The notes under the pieces: generated by a model
Database searches by the model: none
What the model saw: only the letters and a program-made list of their open reading frames with translations
What the model was told of the DNA's origin: nothing
Made by a program: the position numbers and the translations under genes
In this document: piece after piece, positions 8,314 to 15,546 of the stretch
How positions within the stretch are numbered: position 1 is the stretch's first letter
Layout of the letters: each line of letters begins with the position of its first letter
Assembly: GCA_026225555.1 (NCBI GenBank)
Contig: JAMFSY010000073.1
Coordinates: forward strand, 1-48,708
Source: Methylacidiphilales bacterium
GTDB taxonomy: Bacteria; Verrucomicrobiota; Verrucomicrobiia; Methylacidiphilales; UBA1321
Length of the DNA: 48,708 bases
Direction: 5' to 3'

Positions 8314-8348
8314 TTAGTCTCCTGCGCATAAGTTTGTTGAGACTAACT
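8314..8348. promoter_or_regulatory. Inverted repeats upstream of the NRAMP gene, candidate metal-responsive operator
   Basis: TTAGTCTC at 8314-8321 is perfectly inverted as GAGACTAA at 8339-8346. The second arm is also part of an 18-bp near-palindrome, AGTTTGTTGAGACTAACT, at 8331-8348. The position just before the transporter start fits an MntR/DtxR- or Fur-type operator, but the sequence does not match a site I know. Confidence 0.4.
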
Positions 8349-8391
8349 TTAATTGTTGACTTGTACCTCCTCCTCCGGCAAAACGCTCCAC

Positions 8392-9795
8392 GTGACCACG
8401 CTCGAAACGACTTCTCCCGCCACAGCCGTCGAGGGCTGGCGCCGGGCGGCCGGGACGCCTTCGCTGCCCGAGGTGCATCGGAGCATCGCGGTTCCCACCG
8501 GCAAATCGTTCTGGCGCAAGCTGGGGGCGTTCACCGGTCCCGGCTTCGTGATCGCGGTTGGCTACATGGATCCCGGCAACTGGGCCACCGATATCGCGGG
8601 CGGCGCGCAGTTTGGCTACACGCTGCTCTGCATCATTCTGCTCGCGAATGTCATGGCCATCCTGCTGCAGCATCTCGCCTTAAAACTGGGCATCGCCACG
8701 GGCCGTGACTTGGCGCAGGCCTGCCGCGACGCTTATTCGACTCCGGTCGTCATTTTTCTTTGGGTCCTATGCGAGCTGGCCATCGCGGCTTGCGATCTCG
8801 CGGAGATCGTGGGCATGGCCATTGGCCTGCAACTGCTTTTCGGGCTTCCCCTTTTGCTGGGCTGCATTGTCACGAGCCTTGATGTGCTGGTGATACTCTA
8901 CCTGCAGAACAAGGGCTTTCGCTACCTGGAGGCGCTCATCATCGTGCTGATGGCAACCATTGCCCTTTGCTTCGCGGTTGAAATCACGCTCTCGCGGCCG
9001 AGCCTTTTCGGCATGCTGGCCGGTTTCACGCCGAGCCCGGAAATTCTGCGCAATCCGCAGATGCTTTACATCAGCATCGGCATTCTCGGCGCGACGGTGA
9101 TGCCGCATAATCTCTATCTCCATTCCTCCATTGTGCAGACCCGCCGGTTCCAGCCCACGGATGCGGGCAAGCGCGAGGCGATCTGGTACAGCACAATCGA
9201 TTCCACCGTCGCGCTGCTCGGCGCGACCTTCGTCAACGCGGCCATCCTTATCCTGGCGGCCGCGGCCTTTCACTATTCGGGGCATCAGGATGTGGCTGAT
9301 ATCCAGGGCGCCTACAAGCTGCTCAGCCCTCTGCTCGGGGTCGGGTTCGCCAGCACCCTTTTCGCCTGCGGGTTGATTGCCTCGGGCCAAAACTCGACGC
9401 TGACTGGCACGCTCGCGGGGCAGATCGTGATGGAGGGCTTTCTTCATATCCGGCTCAAACCCTGGCTGCGGCGGCTCGTCACGCGGGGCATCGCCATTGT
9501 GCCCGCGATTATCGTGATCGGCTTTTACGGCGAGGACAAAACCAACGATCTGCTCGTGGCCAGCCAGGTTGCGTTGAGCATGCAGCTTGGGTTCGCCGTC
9601 TGGCCGCTGATGCGTTTCACCAGCGATCGCGCGAAGATGGGGGTTTTCGCCAATCCGCTCTGGATCAAGATTCTGGGCTGGGGCGTGACGGGAATGATCC
9701 TGATCTTGAATGGCAAACTGGTGCTCGACTACGCGCTGCCCGCGGCGTGGCTGAAGCCGTTTTATGGTGCGGTCGGGCTGTCTATGCCGGGTTAG
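8392..9795 (+). CDS. mntH: NRAMP-family divalent metal transporter (Mn2+/Fe2+:H+ symporter)
   Basis: About 467 residues from the GTG at 8392. The frame opens at a TTG at 8353, but the first 13 residues there are unconvincing. About 11 membrane helices are visible. The two metal-binding signatures are present: DPGNWATD (Asp60, Asn63) in helix 1 and the MPHNLYLHSSIVQTR motif (Met237, His239) in helix 6. These residues bind Mn2+ or Fe2+ in characterised NRAMP proteins. The protein imports manganese across the inner membrane with protons. It stands alone, with inverted repeats upstream that could be a metal-repressor site and an inverted REP pair downstream. Confidence 0.93.
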   Translation: MTTLETTSPATAVEGWRRAAGTPSLPEVHRSIAVPTGKSFWRKLGAFTGPGFVIAVGYMDPGNWATDIAGGAQFGYTLLCIILLANVMAILLQHLALKLGIATGRDLAQACRDAYSTPVVIFLWVLCELAIAACDLAEIVGMAIGLQLLFGLPLLLGCIVTSLDVLVILYLQNKGFRYLEALIIVLMATIALCFAVEITLSRPSLFGMLAGFTPSPEILRNPQMLYISIGILGATVMPHNLYLHSSIVQTRRFQPTDAGKREAIWYSTIDSTVALLGATFVNAAILILAAAAFHYSGHQDVADIQGAYKLLSPLLGVGFASTLFACGLIASGQNSTLTGTLAGQIVMEGFLHIRLKPWLRRLVTRGIAIVPAIIVIGFYGEDKTNDLLVASQVALSMQLGFAVWPLMRFTSDRAKMGVFANPLWIKILGWGVTGMILILNGKLVLDYALPAAWLKPFYGAVGLSMPG

Positions 9796-9829
9796 AGTGA
9801 GTTCCAGTTAGATATTCACCCCAAAGTCA

Positions 9830-9857
9830 GTCATCCTGAGCTTGTCGAAGGATCAGC
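9830..9857 (+). repeat. REP-like palindromic repeat
   Basis: 28-bp copy starting GTCATCCTGAGCTTG and ending GGATCAGC, downstream of the NRAMP gene. It forms an inverted pair with 9918-9945 across a 60-bp loop. Confidence 0.92.
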
Positions 9858-9917
9858 TTCCGGCAAATACCCGAAATTAGCGGGAGATCTATCCTGCGAC
9901 AGTGGAAGTCAACGGAG

Positions 9918-9945
9918 GCTGATCCTTCGACAAGCTCAGGATGAC
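9918..9945 (-). repeat. REP-like palindromic repeat, inverted partner
   Basis: GCTGATCCTTCGACAAGC continuing to GGATGAC: exact reverse complement of 9830-9857. Together they could form a 28-bp hairpin that would end or stabilise the transporter mRNA. Confidence 0.92.
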
Positions 9946-10026
9946 GGGATTTAATAGATATCTCACCTTACCTGACTTTAACGTGTTCCCGCGCTAAGTT
10001 GCTTTATGATCCGGGAAGGAGAATCC

Positions 10027-10683
10027 ATGACGACCAGCCTTGCCGCCATCCGCTCAGTCGATAAAGTGCGGGCGGGAAGCATGGAACCGAACGATTCCGC
10101 AACGACGGGCAGCGAGGAGATTAGCGACCGCCTTTTGGTCGAAAGGACCCAGGGCGGCGATCCCACCGCTTTCGACGAGCTCGTCCGCCGCTACCAGCCC
10201 AAGCTGCTCGGCATGCTCTACAACATGACGAGCAACCAGACCGATGCGTGGGACTTGGCCATGGAGACGTTCGAGAAGGCCTATAAAAGCATTCACACCT
10301 TTCGCCTCGATGCCGAGTTTTTTACCTGGCTTTACCGGATCGGTTACAACCTCACGATCAATTTCATCAAGAGAAACAAGCATCGCCACAATTTGAGCAT
10401 GGATGATGCTGATTTGGACCTGCAGAACCGAAGTGAGTTTATCGACGCAAGTGCTTCTGGTGACGCGGAAAAGCAGGCTCGGCTGGCCGAATTGAAAAAA
10501 AAATTGAACGAATCGATGCTGAAACTGTCTGATCAACACAGGGCAGTCGTGACTTTGTTCGATGTGCAGGGCCTGAGCCATGCCGAGATCAGCAAGATTA
10601 TGAACTGCAAGGAAGAGACGGTTCGGTCGCGGTTGTTTTACGCGCACAAGCAGTTGCAGAAATATTTAAAGAATTACCTCTAA
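10027..10683 (+). CDS. ECF-type RNA polymerase sigma factor (RpoE-like)
   Basis: About 218 residues. An ATG at 10006 is in frame, but the ATG at 10027 has a good ribosome-binding site (GGAAGGAG ending five bases before), so I use it. Region 2 runs from AFDELVRRYQPKLLGML through the DAWDLAMETFEKAYKSI core. Region 4 is the C-terminal helix-turn-helix, LSHAEISKIMNCKEETVRSRL. A short acidic linker separates them. It directs polymerase to stress- or envelope-type promoters. The next gene starts four bases after the stop and encodes a single-pass membrane protein, followed by an HtrA-like pseudoprotease. The set resembles an envelope stress circuit. Confidence 0.92.
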   Translation: MTTSLAAIRSVDKVRAGSMEPNDSATTGSEEISDRLLVERTQGGDPTAFDELVRRYQPKLLGMLYNMTSNQTDAWDLAMETFEKAYKSIHTFRLDAEFFTWLYRIGYNLTINFIKRNKHRHNLSMDDADLDLQNRSEFIDASASGDAEKQARLAELKKKLNESMLKLSDQHRAVVTLFDVQGLSHAEISKIMNCKEETVRSRLFYAHKQLQKYLKNYL

Positions 10684-10687
10684 AATT

Positions 10688-11176
10688 ATGGAACACGATC
10701 AAGACTTTTCCGCGCTCCGCAATCTGCTGGCTCTGCAAAAACTGGAGACTCCGCAAAATACCGAGGTGGATCGTTTTCTGATCGAATTTCATCGCCGCCA
10801 GCGCGCCCAGCTGCTCGTGCCGGAATCGGCTTGGGCCCGCGCCGTCTCCTGGATCAAGGAACGCACCGAGAGCTTCACCTTTGTTCCCTCTCTGTCTTAT
10901 GCCTCCGGCTTTGCGGCCCTCGCCTTGATGGCTTTCCTCGGCTTCTCCCAACAGGTGCAGGTCACGCAGGTCGGCGGCCAGTATCAGCTCTCCCTCCACA
11001 TGCCGAGCAGCGATTCTTCCTTCGCCATGGTCCCGGTCTCCTTTACCAAGAGCGCGACCGGAACTCCGGCCGCGACGAGCAATCTGACTTTCACGCCAAG
11101 TGGGGCCAAGCCGGCGGCCACCCATTTCATCTTGGCGAACACCCGGGTGGCCTATGACGCAACCGTTGCGTTTTAG
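10688..11176 (+). CDS. Single-pass membrane protein, putative anti-sigma partner
   Basis: 162 residues. The N-terminal 65 are helical and charged, with no zinc-binding HxxxCxxC motif of ZAS anti-sigma factors. One membrane helix follows at about residues 72-90 (SGFAALALMAFLGFS), then a beta-rich, Ser/Thr-rich outer segment. The layout (cytoplasmic helix bundle, one helix, outer domain) and its position four bases after the ECF sigma gene are those of anti-sigma factors. No anti-sigma domain is recognisable, so the role is inferred from context. Its last 23 bases overlap the start of the HtrA-like gene, implying coupled translation. Confidence 0.75.
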   Translation: MEHDQDFSALRNLLALQKLETPQNTEVDRFLIEFHRRQRAQLLVPESAWARAVSWIKERTESFTFVPSLSYASGFAALALMAFLGFSQQVQVTQVGGQYQLSLHMPSSDSSFAMVPVSFTKSATGTPAATSNLTFTPSGAKPAATHFILANTRVAYDATVAF

Positions 11177-12230
11177 GTTGATTCCCCGGGCGCTTCTCCT
11201 CCTGCTGGCCACTCTCCCGGCGGGATCGTCGCTCCTCGCTCCCACGTCGGTTCGCGCCGCTGATGTCTTTCAGCCGGCCAGCGACGACATCAACGCGCTT
11301 TTCGACAAGGCCAAGACTTCCGTCGTCAAAGTGGAATCGGGCGACGGCTTCATGCTCGCCGGCACCGGCTTCTTCATCGATAACCAGGGCACCGTTCTCA
11401 CCTCCTCTTCGGTGATCGGCGACAATGTCTCCGCGCGCGTCACGGTCAACGGCGTGCAGATGGATGCCAAAATCCTCGGCAACGATCCGCGTAGCGGCCT
11501 CGCCATGCTGAGGGTCACTGATTCCGATAATCCCTTCCTCACGCTCGGCCATTCGACCGATCTGAAAACCGGCAACGGAGTTCTTACCGTCGGTTATCCC
11601 CTCAACCTCGCCGTCTCGCCCTCGGAGGGTCCGGTCAGCGGATTCGAGGTCCGGTGCCTCAACCGCTTTTTCTCGACAACCCATATCCATGCCGACGTCC
11701 CGATCAGTCCCGGCCAGGTCGGCGGGCCACTTTTGAATACGCGGGGAGAAGTCATCGGCCTCGTGGTGCCCAGTCCCGATGACGGCCGCTCCCTCTATGC
11801 CCTGCCGGTCGAGGCGATCGAAAAGATCATGGCCGACTTCACCCAGTATGGCCGCGCGCGCCACGGCTGGGTCGGCGTCAATGTGGTGGAAGTGCCCGAT
11901 ACGGAACATGACGGCCGCACCGTGCGCGTCGTGCAGGCCGTGGCCGGAACGCCTGCCAGCGAGAGCGGCATCCAGCGAGGCGACACCGTCCTGCGCATCG
12001 ATTCGCGCGAGATCTACCGGCCCGCCGATGTACTCGACGCGTCGTTCTTCAGCCACGTCGGCGGCACGATGACCGTGGTCGTGCGGCGCGACGAGAAGCT
12101 GCTCAATTATAGTTTTGCCGTGATCGAGAGACCGGTGAATATCTCCGCGCCCGGACCGGTGTCGCATAGTTCCATCGGCCGCCCTGCCGAGCCGATGGTG
12201 ATCAGCCACGTCATCGTCGGGTCGCAGTAA
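11154..12230 (+). CDS. HtrA/DegP-like periplasmic protein with all three catalytic residues lost (pseudoprotease) plus PDZ domain
   Basis: About 358 residues from the ATG at 11154. A signal peptide (RALLLLLATLPAGSS, cleaved near VRA-ADV) precedes a trypsin-fold domain (residues 45-230) and one PDZ domain (about 236-330). The fold is clear from GTGFFIDNQGTVLTS, DPRSGLAMLRV and GGPLLNTRGEVIG. In active HtrA these segments carry the triad. Here the His position is Ser86 (TSSSV instead of TNNHV), the Asp position is Gly115 (DPRSG instead of DPRSD), and the Ser position is Val189 (GQVGG instead of GNSGG). It should bind but not cut peptides. It overlaps the putative anti-sigma gene by 23 bp and ends the sigma operon. 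Two hairpins follow. Confidence 0.88.
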   Translation: MTQPLRFRLIPRALLLLLATLPAGSSLLAPTSVRAADVFQPASDDINALFDKAKTSVVKVESGDGFMLAGTGFFIDNQGTVLTSSSVIGDNVSARVTVNGVQMDAKILGNDPRSGLAMLRVTDSDNPFLTLGHSTDLKTGNGVLTVGYPLNLAVSPSEGPVSGFEVRCLNRFFSTTHIHADVPISPGQVGGPLLNTRGEVIGLVVPSPDDGRSLYALPVEAIEKIMADFTQYGRARHGWVGVNVVEVPDTEHDGRTVRVVQAVAGTPASESGIQRGDTVLRIDSREIYRPADVLDASFFSHVGGTMTVVVRRDEKLLNYSFAVIERPVNISAPGPVSHSSIGRPAEPMVISHVIVGSQ

Positions 12231-12243
12231 TTTTTTCCAGACA

Positions 12244-12264
12244 GGACGGCGCTTCGTGCCGTCC
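12244..12264. terminator. GC-rich hairpin, probable terminator of the sigma-factor operon
   Basis: Stem GGACGGC / GCCGTCC with a seven-base loop, 14 bp after the pseudoprotease stop. No clear T-run follows. A second hairpin comes 13 bp later. Confidence 0.6.
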
Positions 12265-12276
12265 GACTTCTTCACC

Positions 12277-12298
12277 GGACGCGAAGAGACTCGCGTCC
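12277..12298. repeat. GGACGCGA palindrome, copy 1
   Basis: Perfect 8-bp arms GGACGCGA / TCGCGTCC around AGAGAC. The same arms recur at 14710-14730 around GTCCC, so this looks like a small recurrent hairpin element rather than a one-off terminator. Confidence 0.6.
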
Positions 12299-12325
12299 CC
12301 ACTTCAAACCTCCTAGGATACCGCC

Positions 12326-14074
12326 ATGTCGTTGCCGAGCGGACACACGCATCGCCTGCCCTCGGTCGAAAAGGGTCGCGAACCCGACGTCACCGAGCAG
12401 GGCACTCATACCGATAAGCCCTATACCCCGGCGGAGGATTTTTTTTGGGGCGTCGCCACGTCCGGTTACCAAGCCGAAGGCGGCTATAACGGACCGGGCG
12501 AGCCGCTGAACAATTGGGCCTGGGCGGAAACCCAGGGCGATGTGGTGCCTTCCGGGCGCACCTCCGATTTCTGGACGCTCGCGAATGAGGATTTCCAGCG
12601 CTGCCGCGACATGGGCCTCAACGCTTTTCGCATGAGCATCGAGTGGGCGCGCGTGCAGCCCACCACCGTCCTCGGCCCAAAGGCGGGCCTCGATCCCGCC
12701 GCCGCGCTGCCGCCCTTCGACGAGCGCGCGCTTTACAGTTACGCCCAGCGCATCGCCGATTGCCGCGCCCACGGCATGGAGCCGATCATCACGCTACACC
12801 ATTTCGTCTCCCCCGCCTGGCTCGGCATCGACGGGTGGCTGAAGCCCGAGACGGTCGATCACTTCCTCGCCTTCGTCAAATACACGCTCGAGTATCTGAA
12901 CCGGACCCTGCCGCACGACTTCGGGTGCGCGCCGCCTCGCTGGTTCATCACGATCAACGAGCCGAATCTTCAGGCATTCAATCACTATCTCTACCGCATC
13001 TTCCCCAGCGGCCACGCCATCGGGCTTGAGCCGACGGTGCAATGTCTGGGCAATCTGCTCGAGGCGCATATCCGCAGCTATCGCCTTATCCACGAGATCT
13101 ACGCGGGCACGGGCATCAAGCCGATGGTCAGCTTCAACAATTACGCCAGTGATCTTTACTGGGGCGATAACGCGCTGGTCGATCTCGTCTTCCTGCCCTC
13201 GCGCGGCGTGCCGCTTCAATCGGTGCGCGACGACCTGATGAAACGCGCGCATGCCTTCGATGCGAAATTCAACGCGGCAAAACTCTTTCCCCTCCACGGG
13301 CCCCGTTATTTCATCGGGCAATGGATGAAACATTTCGGCCACGTCATGGCCAAGCGCGCCTTCAGTTCGCCGGCGTGGGACCGGCTGCTCAACGTGCTCT
13401 ACCAGCGGCCCAACGAGGTCCCGCTCGATTACATCGCGTTCGATTATTACGATCCCTTCATCGCCCACGCCTTGCGCTGGCCGAGCTTCGCCGACTTCGA
13501 AATGCGGAAGCGGTCGTTTCGCGACTGGGTGCTCGAAAGTGTGGCCAGCAAATGGTGGGACTGGCACATGTTGCCGGAGGGCCTCTCCTTTTTCGTCAAA
13601 CACCTCGGCGAATATGGCCTGCCCCTGCTCATCGCGGAGAACGGCATGGCCTTGCGCCGCCTGCCCGATAACCGCCCCTTCCAACGCCGGGACAACCTGA
13701 CCCGCAGCCGCTACCTGCGCGAGCATGTGCGCGTGGTCAGCCGCCTGGTCGAAAGAGGCCAGCCGCTTATCGGCTACCTGCATTGGTCGCTCTTCGATAA
13801 TTACGAGTGGGGCTCCTTCGCCCCCCGCTTCGGGCTCTTCTCGCTCGATTACACGGTCTATCCCGTCCGGCACGCGGTCGATGCCACCGGCGACAACGCC
13901 TCCGCCACCTATACGCACGAGATCCGCGAATCCCGCGCGCAGATCGCCGCGGCGGCCCGGCGGGCTGGAAAAAAGATCGGCGAACCGATGGACCATCTGC
14001 CATCCGGCCCATCTTCTGCTATATTAGCGGGAGAATCGAACATTTCGGCACCTGATAGCGTCAAAAAGATATGA
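12326..14074 (+). CDS. Glycoside hydrolase family 1 (beta-glucosidase type)
   Basis: 582 residues, longer than the usual 440-480 because of a 30-residue N-terminal extension, insertions in the barrel, and a C-terminal tail. GH1 enzymes cleave beta-linked glucosides, galactosides or similar with retention. The acid/base glutamate is Glu212 in TINEPN and the nucleophile Glu438 in IAENGM. The N-terminal FFWGVATSGYQAEGGY and the late DNYEWGSFAPRFGL segments are also family hallmarks. There is no signal peptide, so it is cytoplasmic. The stop overlaps the ATG of the next gene (ATGA), implying translational coupling with the metallo-hydrolase. The natural substrate is not determinable. Confidence 0.93.
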   Translation: MSLPSGHTHRLPSVEKGREPDVTEQGTHTDKPYTPAEDFFWGVATSGYQAEGGYNGPGEPLNNWAWAETQGDVVPSGRTSDFWTLANEDFQRCRDMGLNAFRMSIEWARVQPTTVLGPKAGLDPAAALPPFDERALYSYAQRIADCRAHGMEPIITLHHFVSPAWLGIDGWLKPETVDHFLAFVKYTLEYLNRTLPHDFGCAPPRWFITINEPNLQAFNHYLYRIFPSGHAIGLEPTVQCLGNLLEAHIRSYRLIHEIYAGTGIKPMVSFNNYASDLYWGDNALVDLVFLPSRGVPLQSVRDDLMKRAHAFDAKFNAAKLFPLHGPRYFIGQWMKHFGHVMAKRAFSSPAWDRLLNVLYQRPNEVPLDYIAFDYYDPFIAHALRWPSFADFEMRKRSFRDWVLESVASKWWDWHMLPEGLSFFVKHLGEYGLPLLIAENGMALRRLPDNRPFQRRDNLTRSRYLREHVRVVSRLVERGQPLIGYLHWSLFDNYEWGSFAPRFGLFSLDYTVYPVRHAVDATGDNASATYTHEIRESRAQIAAAARRAGKKIGEPMDHLPSGPSSAILAGESNISAPDSVKKI

Positions 14075-14703
14075 TCTCACCCCGCGTCTTCACTGGAGGC
14101 GATTTGGCGACAAACGGCTATATGCTGGAGGGAAGGGACGGCTGGATTTGTTTTGATGCCCCGGAAGGCATGGCGCGGGAGTTGATGCGCACCGAGATTC
14201 GCCCCGTAGCCTTGGTGCTCACCCATGGCCATTTTGATCACATGTGGGACTCGGTCCTGATCCAGGAAGATTACCACTGCCCCATTTACGTCCACGCGGC
14301 GGATGCCGCCATGGTGCTGGATACATCGTATGTGCGGATGTTCGGCGTCATTCCCCCGATCCGCGCGCCCTCCCATGTCGAGAATCTCGATGTGCCGGAG
14401 CAAGGCACGGCCACCTTCGTCTGCGCGGGGGAAGAGTTCCAGATTTTCCACATTCCGGGTCATTCGCCCGGCAGCGTGGCATTTTACCATGCGGGATGGG
14501 GCCTGCTCATCAGCGGCGATACGCTTTTCTGCGGCGGCGTGGGCCGTTGGGACCTGCCGGGCGGCTCCCGCACCGCGCTCCTCCAAGGGCTGCGCAAACA
14601 TCTCGTGCCGCTTCCGCCGGAAACCCGCGTCTATGCGGGCCACGGTCCCCGCACCACCATCGGCCACGAGCGCGAGACCAATCCGTACTTAGATATTATC
14701 TAA
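14071..14703 (+). CDS. Metallo-beta-lactamase-fold hydrolase (glyoxalase II-like)
   Basis: 210 residues. The metal-binding signature THGHFDH at residues 51-57 is intact. It is followed by GHSPGS (third metal region), SGDTLF (bridging Asp) and a C-terminal AGHGPRTTIGHE with the last histidines. These features match the glyoxalase II-like group that hydrolyses thioesters such as S-lactoylglutathione, although the substrate may differ. It starts inside the stop codon of the GH1 gene (4-bp overlap), so the two are cotranslated. A glycosidase and a thioesterase-like hydrolase do not form an obvious pathway. The hairpin at 14710-14730 follows the stop directly. Confidence 0.9.
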   Translation: MISPRVFTGGDLATNGYMLEGRDGWICFDAPEGMARELMRTEIRPVALVLTHGHFDHMWDSVLIQEDYHCPIYVHAADAAMVLDTSYVRMFGVIPPIRAPSHVENLDVPEQGTATFVCAGEEFQIFHIPGHSPGSVAFYHAGWGLLISGDTLFCGGVGRWDLPGGSRTALLQGLRKHLVPLPPETRVYAGHGPRTTIGHERETNPYLDII

Positions 14704-14709
14704 GGGTAG

Positions 14710-14730
14710 GGACGCGAGTCCCTCGCGTCC
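14710..14730. terminator. GGACGCGA palindrome, copy 2, likely terminator between convergent genes
   Basis: Arms GGACGCGA / TCGCGTCC with a five-base GTCCC loop, between the metallo-hydrolase (plus, ends 14703) and the SGNH hydrolase (minus, ends 14747). Same arms as 12277-12298. Confidence 0.65.
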
Positions 14731-14746
14731 GTCGAAGAATCAACCT

Positions 14747-15454
14747 TTACGGCGTCGGATCCTTACCCGTCAGCGCCTTGGCGACGGCCAGTGCGAGAAA
14801 ATGGGCCCCTTCATCGTTCGGGTGAACGTGATCTCGAAAATCGGCTTCGTGGCCGGTCAGGGCCGCATGCAGGTCGATCAGGCCCACGTTCTGGTCCTGG
14901 GCGAGAGCGGTAATCAAGGGCATTTCCTCCTCGAGATTCGGCTCATTGATGCCAAAGCGGCCCTGGCCGATCACCGGCACGGGCAGGGCGATGAAGATCC
15001 GCGGCTGCGTCGCCAGCGCCTTGAACTTGCCGATCAGGTCCTTGTAATCGGCCACGAACTGGTCCTTGAATTTCCAGTTCTGAGATTTGGTATCGTTTGT
15101 CCCCAGCATGATCACCACCACGTTGGGGAGATAAGCGACGGCCTTCGGGAATGCTTGGGTTTTCTGGTAGGGCTTGTCCCCGGTATTGAGTAAGGTCGCG
15201 CCACTGACGCCAAAATTGGTCACCTTCCAGTTAGTACCCAGGATTGCCTGCAACTGGATGGGGTAAGAGACCTTGGCTCCCGCGCCCGCGGTGATGCTGT
15301 CGCCCACGCAGGCCAGCTTCACCGGATTGGCGGGATCCGTGGCCGCGATCGGAGCATTGGCATCCTGGGCCCGCGCGAAACCGGCGAAACCAAGCGCGAG
15401 AGCCAGTGCAACAATGGAGGTGGTTTTGGCCAAACGGGAGAAGAGATATTTCAT
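14747..15454 (-). CDS. Secreted SGNH/GDSL-family hydrolase
   Basis: 235 residues. The signal peptide spans about residues 11-29 and is cut at ARA-QDA. The four SGNH blocks are visible: GDSIT with the nucleophile Ser53, the block II glycine in NFGVSGATL, GTNDT with the oxyanion Asn, and the C-terminal DHVHPNDEGA with the Asp-His pair. Enzymes of this type in the periplasm are esterases, lysophospholipases or carbohydrate deacetylases. The repeated GTND and HPND pattern fits the sialate O-acetylesterase/rhamnogalacturonan-acetylesterase side of the family. It stands alone and converges on the metallo-hydrolase gene. Confidence 0.9.
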   Translation of the reverse strand: MKYLFSRLAKTTSIVALALALGFAGFARAQDANAPIAATDPANPVKLACVGDSITAGAGAKVSYPIQLQAILGTNWKVTNFGVSGATLLNTGDKPYQKTQAFPKAVAYLPNVVVIMLGTNDTKSQNWKFKDQFVADYKDLIGKFKALATQPRIFIALPVPVIGQGRFGINEPNLEEEMPLITALAQDQNVGLIDLHAALTGHEADFRDHVHPNDEGAHFLALAVAKALTGKDPTP

Positions 15455-15546
15455 GGGGAGAAAAGCTTAAGCAAAAGGGGATGAGCCGCCAAGTGTCCTG
15501 ACCCTGCGCTTGTGCCCGGCACAAGAGAGGACATAGTAACCCAAGC

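Noticed and set aside
8353..8391. TTG start of the NRAMP gene
   Set aside because: The added 13 residues show no family match; the GTG at 8392 is equally spaced and gives a normal length.
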